Below are positions 1 through 6,224 of a DNA stretch of 9,941 nucleotides, piece by piece. This DNA is from Opitutia bacterium. Lineage in GTDB: Bacteria; Verrucomicrobiota; Verrucomicrobiia; Opitutales; UBA953. A program made the translations under genes and the position numbers. Within the stretch, counting starts at the first letter, position 1. Every line of letters begins with the position of its first letter. The notes under the pieces are model-generated. The model searched no databases, had not been told where the DNA came from, and saw only the letters and a program-made list of their open reading frames with translations. The stretch spans positions 1 through 9,941 of the forward strand of contig JAJPZB010000065.1 of the NCBI GenBank assembly GCA_021204635.1, given 5' to 3'.

Positions 1-180
1 GCCACTAACACAAATTCTCACCACCAAGCCAATTCCCCGCCACCAACCCCATTCGCCACGCCCACGCCCGCCCGCCACTAACCTGGCTTTCACCTCTGAC
101 CCGCGCTCCACCACCGAGCCGGTTCACCACCAACCCGCAACAATCCCGCCACCACCAACCCATTGCCTTACCACCAACTT
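1..180 (+). repeat. Degenerate 13-nt intergenic repeat block, C-rich orientation
   Basis: Copies and near-copies of CCACCACCAACCC (core CCACCAACC) recur at about 2-10, 19-30, 39-50, 73-83, 106-120, 125-136, 147-161 and 171-180. Spacers are short and unrelated. Start-to-start distances are often 18-23 bp, or roughly double that where a copy has decayed. All copies here have the C-rich strand on plus. Just downstream lie two direct copies of GCGGGGGTT (202-210 and 221-229), the second continuing as GGGGTTGG, the opposite orientation of the same motif. No convincing gene covers 1-252. The same unit reappears at 9811-9941. I do not recognise it as a named repeat family. Confidence 0.8.
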
Positions 181-252
181 GCCACGACGCACACCATTGT
201 TGCGGGGGTTTTCCTTGCGCGCGGGGGTTGGTTTCATAAACTGTTGGCGCAT

Positions 253-1734
253 ATGTGCAATTTTCTCGCGAGCAGTTTGGGCGCGGCAGAGGTTCGCCTT
301 TGGATGGCGATTCCCTTCGTGTTTCTCCTGATTTTGATCGCCGTGATGCCGCTCACGCCGCATCGCCTGAAAGAGTTTTGGGAAAAGTATTACCCGCACG
401 TGGCGATATTTCTCGGCGTTGTGGTGGCGGCGTTTTACGCGTGGTGGATTCCAGGCGGCGGCGAGGCGGTTTGGCATTCGTTCAAAGAATACGTTTCCTT
501 CATCGCTCTCGTCGGGTCGCTCTTCGTGATTTCCGGCGGCATCGTCATAAATTTGAAGGGCGAGGCGACGCCGAAGACGAACATCATTTTCCTCTTTGTG
601 GGCGCAGTTCTCGCGAATTTGATCGGGACAACGGGCGCGTCGATGGTCCTGATTCGCCCGTGGATGCGCATGAACAAATGCCGCTTGTCGGCGTATCACA
701 TCGTGTTTTTCATTTTCATAGTGTCGAACATTGGCGGTGCGCTGACGCCGATTGGCGACCCGCCGCTTTACATCGGCTATCTGCGCGGCGTGCCGTTTTT
801 CTGGATTTTAGAGCATGCGCTGTTGCCCTGGGTCTTCGTCATCGCTGTTTTGCTCGCGGTGTTTTGGATTTTCGACAGCCGCAAATTTTTCCACCACGGT
901 GGCGCGCCCAAACCGGCTCACCCCGAGCAGGAAGACACCGAGATTTTGTTCAGCCTGCGCGGCATAAAGAACATCGGATATTTGATTGTCGTCGTTGTCG
1001 CGGTGTTTTTGCCCGGGCAGGTTTCCGCCGAGACGCGCGCGGTTTTGGAGACTTATTTCGTGCGCGAAATCGTCATGGTGGCGGCGGCGTGCGCCTCGTA
1101 TTTGACGACAAAGCAGAAAACTCACGAGGAAAACGAGTTCTCGTTCGCGCCGATAAAAGAGGTCGCGTTTCTCTTTGTCGGGATATTTCTCACGATGGTG
1201 CCGGCGCTCGCGTATTTGAGCGCGCACGCCAAGGAAATTGGTGAAACGCTGTCGCAGGCGGCGCACTACTTTTTTGCTTCGGGGCTGCTTTCCGGATTCC
1301 TCGACAACACGCCGACATACGCGAATTTCTTCGACCTCATCAGAAGCCAGGTCGATGCCCCCGACGATGTTGCCCGCGTCGCAAAAATGCTCGAATCGAC
1401 CAACGCGAAAGAGCACGCGCTTCTCGTCGCCGTCTCGTTGGGCTCTGTGTTTTTCGGCGCGTTGACGTACATCGGGAACGGGCCGAATTTCATGGTGAAA
1501 TCCATCGCGGATTCTTCCGGAGTGAAAATGCCTTCGTTCTTCGGCTACATGGGGAGATTCAGCCTGCCGATTCTCTTGCCGACGCTGATTTTGTGCTCGG
1601 TCTTTTTCATGCCGAACTTCAACCCGCCGCAACAGACCGAGGAATCCGAAGAGCTTTCTCCGCCACAAAATGACGGCGCCGCGCCCGAGATTTTTGCGCC
1701 AGAAGAAACTCAAGCTGTTGCAGAGGCGGCATAG
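253..1734 (+). CDS. Ion-transporter-superfamily membrane protein, sodium:proton antiporter / citrate-transporter type
   Basis: This is a 493-residue polytopic inner-membrane protein with about 11-12 hydrophobic segments in two homologous halves. Residue numbers are from the ATG at 253. The first half carries a segment near residues 112-133 (NLIGTTGAS) followed by SNIGGALTPIGDPP at about 158-171. The second half carries DNTPTYANFF near 351 and TYIGNGPN at 405-412. These paired Pro/Gly-rich re-entrant motifs are typical of the ion transporter superfamily (NhaD and CitMHS-like families). Members of this subgroup are usually called sodium:proton antiporters, but the substrate cannot be read from sequence. 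A 35-residue Glu/Pro/Ala-rich cytoplasmic-looking tail (459-493) follows the last helix. The frame is open back to a TTG at 163, but that part is translated repeat DNA, so I chose ATG 253. ATG 304, with an AGAGG 11 bases upstream, is a real alternative and would give 476 residues starting just before the first helix. The gene stands alone, 53 bp before the protease pair. Confidence 0.88.
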   Translation: MCNFLASSLGAAEVRLWMAIPFVFLLILIAVMPLTPHRLKEFWEKYYPHVAIFLGVVVAAFYAWWIPGGGEAVWHSFKEYVSFIALVGSLFVISGGIVINLKGEATPKTNIIFLFVGAVLANLIGTTGASMVLIRPWMRMNKCRLSAYHIVFFIFIVSNIGGALTPIGDPPLYIGYLRGVPFFWILEHALLPWVFVIAVLLAVFWIFDSRKFFHHGGAPKPAHPEQEDTEILFSLRGIKNIGYLIVVVVAVFLPGQVSAETRAVLETYFVREIVMVAAACASYLTTKQKTHEENEFSFAPIKEVAFLFVGIFLTMVPALAYLSAHAKEIGETLSQAAHYFFASGLLSGFLDNTPTYANFFDLIRSQVDAPDDVARVAKMLESTNAKEHALLVAVSLGSVFFGALTYIGNGPNFMVKSIADSSGVKMPSFFGYMGRFSLPILLPTLILCSVFFMPNFNPPQQTEESEELSPPQNDGAAPEIFAPEETQAVAEAA

Positions 1735-1746
1735 TGGTCATTTAAT
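1718..1746 (+). promoter_or_regulatory. Candidate promoter for the exported protease pair
   Basis: A -35-like TTGCAG (1718-1723) and a -10-like TTTAAT (1741-1746, five of six matches to TATAAT) are separated by 17 bp. They straddle the end of the transporter gene, and transcription would begin near 1753. The -35 matches only TTG of the consensus, so this is a plausible but unproven sigma-70-type site. The leader to the ATG at 1788 is AT-rich and lacks a clear Shine-Dalgarno sequence. Confidence 0.4.
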
Positions 1747-1787
1747 ACGCAAACGATAAAAATTTCCCCCCGAGAAAATTTAAAACG

Positions 1788-3254
1788 ATGCTAAACCAGA
1801 AAATCTTATCGACACTCGCCATAATGGCGATTGCGCCGTTTTTGGCTCTCGCGCAGGACGCTAATCCGGCGCAGACGGATTCTCCCGAGAGCGCGCCGGC
1901 GCAAGCCGAAGAAACAAGCGTGCCCGCTACGGGAGACGTTTCCGCCGAAGGGCAGGAGGGCGAGGCTGCGCCGGCAGAAGCTGCCACCGAGCAGCAGCCG
2001 GCTGCGCCCGACAACAATGCCGCTCCCGCCGAGGCGCCCGCAGCCACGGAGGCGGCAGTTGCGCCGGCGCCCGAGGAAAAGCCGCAGGCAGCTCCGGAGG
2101 TTCCGGAATTGCCCATGAAAAAATCCGACGCGCGCGAACTGAGAATGTTGCAGCTCAAAAAGACGAAGCTCGAAGCCGAGGTCGCACTCGAGCAATCGAA
2201 GGCGCGCGAAGGGCTCGCGGAAGAGGCTGAGCGCAAGGCGCGGCTCGACGCCGACAACGCATTGTTGCAGGCGAGAACGGCGCTGAAATTTGCCGAGATC
2301 GACGAGCGCAAAGGCGTTCTCGACGCCACGGCTGCTCGCGACGCCGCCCGCGACCAACTCACTTTGCTCGAAAGAAATTCCAAAATTTCCGAATCAGAGC
2401 TGGATTCCAAAATCGCGAAACTCACGCAGGAAATTGAGCTCGCGAAACTCAACGTCGAACTTTCCCGCGTGAAGTTGCAAGAAGAAGAACGCGGCTTGGC
2501 AACAGACGAGCAGAAATATTTGAAAGACCCCGTCGTCAACGGAACGCTTTATATTTCCGACCGCCGCATAGATTTCAACGGCCCCGTTACGGACGCGCTC
2601 GCGAGCTACGTTTCCGAGCAGATTTCGCTTTACAACAATCAATCGACGGAGTTCCCGATTTTCATCGTAATCGACAGCTCGCCGGGCGGCTCTGCCTTTG
2701 CCGGCTATCAGATTTTGAAGTCGATCGAGAGCAGCAAGGCGCCGGTCTGCGTCGTCGTGAAAAGCTACGCGGCGAGCATGGCGGCGATAATCACGACATG
2801 CGCGCCAAAATCGTATTGCTACGAGAACACGATTATTCTCCACCACCAAGCCTCTTCGGGTGCGACGGGCAACATGACCGTCATCGGCGAGCAATACGAG
2901 CAGATAAAAAATTGGACGGATCGCCTCTTCGAGCCCGTGCTCAAAAAAATCGGCAAAACGCGCGAAGAATTTGTCAAAGAAATGTACGCCAATTTCTCCA
3001 CCGGCGATTGGCAAAGCTTTGGCGTTGACGCGCAGAAAATGAACTGGGTCGATGAAGTCGTCGATCGCATCGTGGAAACGAACGTCGTCAAACGCGGCAA
3101 AGTTAAAAAGGAGGATTTCGGCATCGCCTTCCAAAAAGATTGGACGGAGAAAGTTGATTCTCGAGGCAACGCCTATGTGGAGTTGCCCACGCTGAAGAGC
3201 GGCGACGTCTGGCTCTTGTTTGACCCGCAAAACCGCTATCGCGAAGCGCGTTGA
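1788..3254 (+). CDS. Exported ClpP-fold serine protease with coiled-coil arm (paralogue A)
   Basis: The 488-residue product has four parts. Residues 1-22 form a Sec-type signal peptide (MLNQK, then a hydrophobic run ending ALA before Gln23). Residues 23-108 are an Ala/Pro/Glu-rich low-complexity linker. Residues 111-240 are a charged Lys/Glu/Leu/Ala-rich region predicted to be a long coiled coil. Residues 245-428 are a ClpP/crotonase-fold protease domain. ClpP hallmarks are SSPGGS (297-302), the nucleophile Ser330 in AASMAA, His353 in LHHQ, and Asp407 in GDW, which lines up with the ClpP catalytic Asp about 15 residues before the closing VD. The triad therefore looks complete. ClpP itself is cytoplasmic, about 200 residues long and fed by an AAA+ ATPase. 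This protein is exported and no ATPase lies nearby. Cys338 and Cys344 fall just before the catalytic His. A 28-residue C-terminal tail resembles that of the next gene. Substrate and physiological role are unknown; signal-peptide peptidase-like proteolysis in the periplasm is an inference. The gene is 42 bp upstream of its paralogue. Confidence 0.88.
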   Translation: MLNQKILSTLAIMAIAPFLALAQDANPAQTDSPESAPAQAEETSVPATGDVSAEGQEGEAAPAEAATEQQPAAPDNNAAPAEAPAATEAAVAPAPEEKPQAAPEVPELPMKKSDARELRMLQLKKTKLEAEVALEQSKAREGLAEEAERKARLDADNALLQARTALKFAEIDERKGVLDATAARDAARDQLTLLERNSKISESELDSKIAKLTQEIELAKLNVELSRVKLQEEERGLATDEQKYLKDPVVNGTLYISDRRIDFNGPVTDALASYVSEQISLYNNQSTEFPIFIVIDSSPGGSAFAGYQILKSIESSKAPVCVVVKSYAASMAAIITTCAPKSYCYENTIILHHQASSGATGNMTVIGEQYEQIKNWTDRLFEPVLKKIGKTREEFVKEMYANFSTGDWQSFGVDAQKMNWVDEVVDRIVETNVVKRGKVKKEDFGIAFQKDWTEKVDSRGNAYVELPTLKSGDVWLLFDPQNRYREAR

Positions 3255-3283
3255 AACCACGAGAACTAAAACCCCGAAAAAAC

Positions 3284-3289
3284 GAGAGG
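3284..3289 (+). promoter_or_regulatory. Shine-Dalgarno site of the lipoprotein protease
   Basis: GAGAGG lies 7 bases before the ATG at 3297. It is the only strong Shine-Dalgarno match found at a gene start in this window, and it fixes the start of the second protease gene immediately before its lipoprotein signal. It suggests independent, efficient translation initiation within the two-gene message. Confidence 0.7.
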
Positions 3290-3296
3290 TAAACAA

Positions 3297-4643
3297 ATGA
3301 AATTTCCAAAACACAGTTTTTACTTCGCCATCGGCTTCTCCGTCGCGCTGCTACTCGGCGGTTGCTCCACGACAGACGACAAAGGCGCCGGCAAGACAAA
3401 CGCCGGCATGTTTGGCAGCCCCGACAACGCCGACGACGAAAGCCTCGCCCTCATGCAGGCAATGCAAAAGGCGATGATGCAGAAGAAAAATGCCGCCGCC
3501 GACGCCGACGATCCCGAGGTGAGGGCGCTTCTCGAAGACATCGAGAAACTCCGCACCGAGAAGGCGAAAATCGACGCCAAGCTCGCAATTTCAGACGCCG
3601 AACTCGAGAAGGAATTGCTCCCGAAAAAGCTCGAAACCATGCGCCTCACGGCTTTGCGCGCGACGCGTTCTGCCGAGTTTGAGGCGACGCTCGCCTCGAT
3701 CGCACAAGAGCGCGCTGGCCTCGAACGCCGGCTCGCTCTCGCGACGGCGCAATCGAACGCACGCCTGCGCGAGAAGCAGCTGAAGGCTTCGGAGCTCGAA
3801 ATCGAGAAGCGCGAGATGAAGGTCGCGATAGATGAACTCGGAGAGCGCTATTCCACGCCTGCAGCAATCGCGGACAAGAAGCGCGAGCTCTCCACTGTCG
3901 CGGTTTCCGCCCAGCCGAAATATCTGAAAGAGCCGCTCGTCGCTGGCACGCTCTACATTTCCGACCGCAGAATTGATTTGAACGGCGCAATTACGCCCGA
4001 GAGCGCGAGCGAAGTTGTTCGCCAAATCAATTTCTTCAACAACAAGAGCACGGAGTTCCCGATTTTCCTCGTTATCACGAACTCGCCGGGCGGCTCTGTC
4101 AGCGCGGGCTATCAGATTCAGAAGGCGATGCAGAGCAGCAGCGCGCCGGTCTATGTCGTCGTGAAGGGCATGGCGGCGAGCATGGCGGCAGTTATCGCGA
4201 CAACGGCGGAGCGCTCGTATTGCTTTGCCAACACGATGATTTTGCACCACCAGATTTCGCGCGGAATTTCCAACGCAAATCTCACGATTTTGCGCGAGAC
4301 CGTCGGAGTTTCCGAAAAGTGGTACAAGATTTTTGCCACGCCGGTCGCCAAGAAAATGGGCATTTCGCTCAAAGAATTCACCGCGCAGATGTATGAGCAC
4401 AACTCCGAGGGCGATTGGAGCGAGTGCGGCACGGAGGCGCAGAAATTGAAGTGGATCGACTATGTCGTCGATCGCGTGGAAGAGACCTCGGTCGTCGCGC
4501 TTGCGCCGGTTGCCGAGGTGAAAAAGCCCGCCGAAAAGACGGACGTGACGACGGGAACCCGCTACGTCGATTTGCCGCCGCTTGCCAACCCGATGGATTG
4601 CTGGTGGATCTACGACAAACGCGGATATTACCGCGCGCAGTGA
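3297..4643 (+). CDS. Lipoprotein ClpP-fold serine protease with coiled-coil arm (paralogue B)
   Basis: The 448-residue product starts with a lipoprotein signal: MKFPK, a hydrophobic stretch and the lipobox LGGC, with Cys23 as the expected lipidated residue. Ser at +2 would, under the E. coli rule, favour the outer membrane. A short Asp/Ala-rich linker (about 24-72) leads into a charged coiled-coil-like helix (about 73-205) and then the protease domain (about 209-393). Catalytic residues by alignment with ClpP are Ser295 (AASMAA), His318 (LHHQ) and Asp373 (EGDW), with the oxyanion-loop motif NSPGGS at 262-267. From residue 209 on it is closely similar to the preceding product, sharing TLYISDRRID, STEFPIF and SPGGS, whereas the signal and linker differ completely. 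This is a tandem duplication in which the copies received different cellular addresses. The C-terminal 28 residues repeat the tail pattern of paralogue A. A hairpin terminator starts 23 bp after the stop. Exact biological role unknown. Confidence 0.88.
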   Translation: MKFPKHSFYFAIGFSVALLLGGCSTTDDKGAGKTNAGMFGSPDNADDESLALMQAMQKAMMQKKNAAADADDPEVRALLEDIEKLRTEKAKIDAKLAISDAELEKELLPKKLETMRLTALRATRSAEFEATLASIAQERAGLERRLALATAQSNARLREKQLKASELEIEKREMKVAIDELGERYSTPAAIADKKRELSTVAVSAQPKYLKEPLVAGTLYISDRRIDLNGAITPESASEVVRQINFFNNKSTEFPIFLVITNSPGGSVSAGYQIQKAMQSSSAPVYVVVKGMAASMAAVIATTAERSYCFANTMILHHQISRGISNANLTILRETVGVSEKWYKIFATPVAKKMGISLKEFTAQMYEHNSEGDWSECGTEAQKLKWIDYVVDRVEETSVVALAPVAEVKKPAEKTDVTTGTRYVDLPPLANPMDCWWIYDKRGYYRAQ

Positions 4644-4666
4644 GTTCGCCCACGCGCGACGAGCAG

Positions 4667-4708
4667 GAAGACGCGGAGCCGGTCGATGGATTTTGGCTCC
4701 GCGTTTTC
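4667..4708 (+). terminator. Hairpin terminator after the protease pair
   Basis: The arms GAAGACGCGGAGCC (4667-4680) and GGCTCCGCGTTTTC (4695-4708) pair over 14 bp with a single G-U and a 14-nt loop. The right arm contains a run of four T. The T-run is short for a classical intrinsic terminator and partly inside the stem, so read-through is possible. The position, 23 bp after the protease stop and before xerD, fits an operon end. An in-frame ATG at 4686 lies in the loop and is therefore a poor xerD start. Confidence 0.68.
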
Positions 4709-4745
4709 GCGTAACCGCAACGAGAATTTTTCAAGCAAAAACCAC

Positions 4746-5687
4746 ATGAGAGCACCGGCGGAAAAGCCAAATTTCATTGTCCCCGACGGAATGCGCGACG
4801 AGATCGACGATTTTCTCGCGTATCTCGAGCTCGAACGCGGCGTGGCGAAGAACACGATTTTCGCATATCGCCGCGATCTCGCGCAGTTTTGCGATTTTCT
4901 CAGACGGAAAAATTTTGCGGGAACGTGGAAAAATGTAGCGACAGACAACGTTTCCGAGTGGCTCGCCGAACTGAACGACGACGGGATTTCCGCCCGCTCC
5001 GAGGCGCGGAAAATGGCGGCACTGCGCGGCATCGCGAAGTTCCTCGTCGCGTCAAACGTGCGCCCCGACGATTTTTGCGAGGTTCTCGGAACGCCGCATT
5101 TCCGGAACGCGCTTCCCGAAACGCTTTCCGTCGAAGAAGTCGAAAAAATTTTGAATGCGCCCACGATTTCTACGCCGCAGGGGCTGCGAGACCGCGCGAT
5201 TCTCGAACTCATGTATGGCAGCGGCTTGCGTGCCTCGGAAATTTGCACGATTGAAATTCAGTCGATAAATCTCGAAGAAGGCGTCGCGCGGGTTCGAGGA
5301 AAGGGCAACAAGGAGCGGCTCGTTCCCGTTGGCAGCAAGGCGCTCAAGGCAATCAGAAATTACTTGACAGATTTCGGGCGCGGAAGGCTCGCGAAGCCCG
5401 GCACCGGCTCGGCGCTTTTCATCAGCCAATGGGGAAAGGCGATTTCGCGGAAAACCCTTTGGGCGCTCATGCAAGAACAGGCGCGCCGCGCAGGGATACA
5501 GAAAAAAATCCATCCGCACGTCTTGCGCCACGCATTCGCGACGCACCTCCTCGCAAACGGCGCAGATTTGCGCGCGATTCAGGAAATGCTCGGCCACGCA
5601 GACCTCAGTACGACGCAGATTTACACCGCCGTTGAAAAAACGAGGCTCGCCGACGAACACCGCCGCACGCACCCGCGCGACCATTGA
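4746..5687 (+). CDS. xerD: XerD-type tyrosine recombinase
   Basis: This is a site-specific recombinase that resolves chromosome dimers at dif in the cytoplasm, normally with a second Xer protein and FtsK. With the ATG at 4746 it has 313 residues. The N-terminal SAM-like core-binding domain (about 16-105) includes the YLELERG and AYRRDL motifs. The catalytic domain (about 125-313) holds the full set: Arg162 (GLRASE), Lys186 (GKGNKER), His258 and Arg261 (HVLRH), His284 (LGHADLSTTQ) and Tyr293 (IYT). The HVLRHAFATHLLANGADLR stretch is closer to E. coli XerD than XerC as I remember them. E. coli XerD has 298 residues, which would match a start at ATG 4791, but that ATG has no usable upstream site. 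The upstream ATG at 4686 lies inside the terminator loop. I prefer 4746, with only a weak GAGAA upstream. No dif-like site was identified. The gene is followed 77 bp later by rnpB. Confidence 0.92.
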   Translation: MRAPAEKPNFIVPDGMRDEIDDFLAYLELERGVAKNTIFAYRRDLAQFCDFLRRKNFAGTWKNVATDNVSEWLAELNDDGISARSEARKMAALRGIAKFLVASNVRPDDFCEVLGTPHFRNALPETLSVEEVEKILNAPTISTPQGLRDRAILELMYGSGLRASEICTIEIQSINLEEGVARVRGKGNKERLVPVGSKALKAIRNYLTDFGRGRLAKPGTGSALFISQWGKAISRKTLWALMQEQARRAGIQKKIHPHVLRHAFATHLLANGADLRAIQEMLGHADLSTTQIYTAVEKTRLADEHRRTHPRDH

Positions 5688-5726
5688 AAAACTTTCCGCC
5701 CGCCGCTGTGCGGAGAGAAAAATTCG

Positions 5727-5756
5727 TTGCAAAGGGTCGCGCCCACAGAGAATATT
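5727..5756 (+). promoter_or_regulatory. Candidate rnpB promoter
   Basis: TTGCAA (5727-5732) and AATATT (5751-5756) are 18 bp apart, each matching four of six consensus positions. A start point 7-9 bases after the -10 falls at about 5763-5765, which is where the P1 helix of the RNase P RNA begins. That agreement supports the assignment more than the hexamers alone do. Confidence 0.5.
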
Positions 5757-5764
5757 ACCCGAAG

Positions 5765-6165
5765 TTTTCAGGGGTGCGCGCATTCGCTCGCGGCGCAAGT
5801 TGCGAGAGGAAAGTCCGGACACCACAGGGCGGGATTCCCGATGAAAATCGGGGCGCCGAATTGCAAGGTTCGGCGACGGAAAGTGCCACAGAGAACAGAC
5901 CGCCGGCGCGGCAACGCGCAGGTAAGGGTGAAACGGCGAGGTAAGAGCTCACCGCTCCGACGGCGACGAAGGAGGCACGGCAAACCCAATCCGGTGCAAG
6001 ACAGAATAGGTGAGTGGGCTGCCCGTCCAATACTCACGGGTGTGTCGCATTGCCGAAAGGCGAAGCCGGCGGGGACGCAATTCCCGCAGGTTAGATGAAT
6101 GGATGCGACCGCGCTCCCGAGCAATCGGCGCGCGGCACAGAATCCGGCTTACAGCCCCCTGGAGA
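5765..6165 (+). ncRNA. rnpB: RNase P RNA, bacterial type A
   Basis: This is the catalytic RNA of RNase P, which matures tRNA 5' ends together with the RnpA protein. The universally conserved segments occur in the correct order: GAGGAAAGTCCGG (5806-5818), ACAGAGAACAGACCGCC (5888-5904), GGTAAGGGTGAAA (5921-5933), GGTAAGAGCTCACCGC (from 5940), the L15-type GGTGCAAGACAGAATAGG (5993-6010), TAGATGAATGG (near 6092) and ACAGAATCCGGCTTA (6137-6151). The ends are set by the P1 helix: CAGGGG (5769-5774) pairs with CCCCTG (6156-6161) and can extend by four weaker pairs. Length is about 400 nt, normal for type A. P16/P17-like pairing is visible (GTGAGT with ACTCAC). Boundaries are good to a few bases. Open frames across this stretch are not coding. 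Confidence 0.97.
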
Positions 6166-6167
6166 CT

Positions 6168-6180
6168 ATTTTTCTTTTTT
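6168..6180 (+). terminator. T-rich tract at the 3' end of rnpB
   Basis: A T-rich run (TATTTTTCTTTTTT) begins a few bases after the last P1 nucleotide, the expected position for the end of the rnpB transcript. No strong local hairpin directly precedes it, only a 3-bp GGC/GCC possibility near 6147-6157, so it is a weak terminator call. Confidence 0.35.
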
Positions 6181-6224
6181 GCGTTTTCGAGAAAAACGGC
6201 GGGTGATAACTTCGCAAACCGACT

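Noticed and set aside
1..180. CRISPR array reading of the end blocks
   Set aside because: Units are 13 nt with about 5-nt spacers, degenerate, in both orientations, and no cas genes are present. Incompatible with CRISPR dimensions.
808..1713. 301-codon minus-strand frame across the transporter
   Set aside because: It is a shadow of a clearly real membrane protein gene, with Arg/Glu-rich low-quality translation and no motif.
2394..4400. Long antisense open frames opposite both protease genes (306 and 269 codons on minus), similar to each other
   Set aside because: They mirror the duplicated sense genes. Their similarity follows from the duplication and GC-biased codon use, and their translations are Arg-rich with no recognisable domain.
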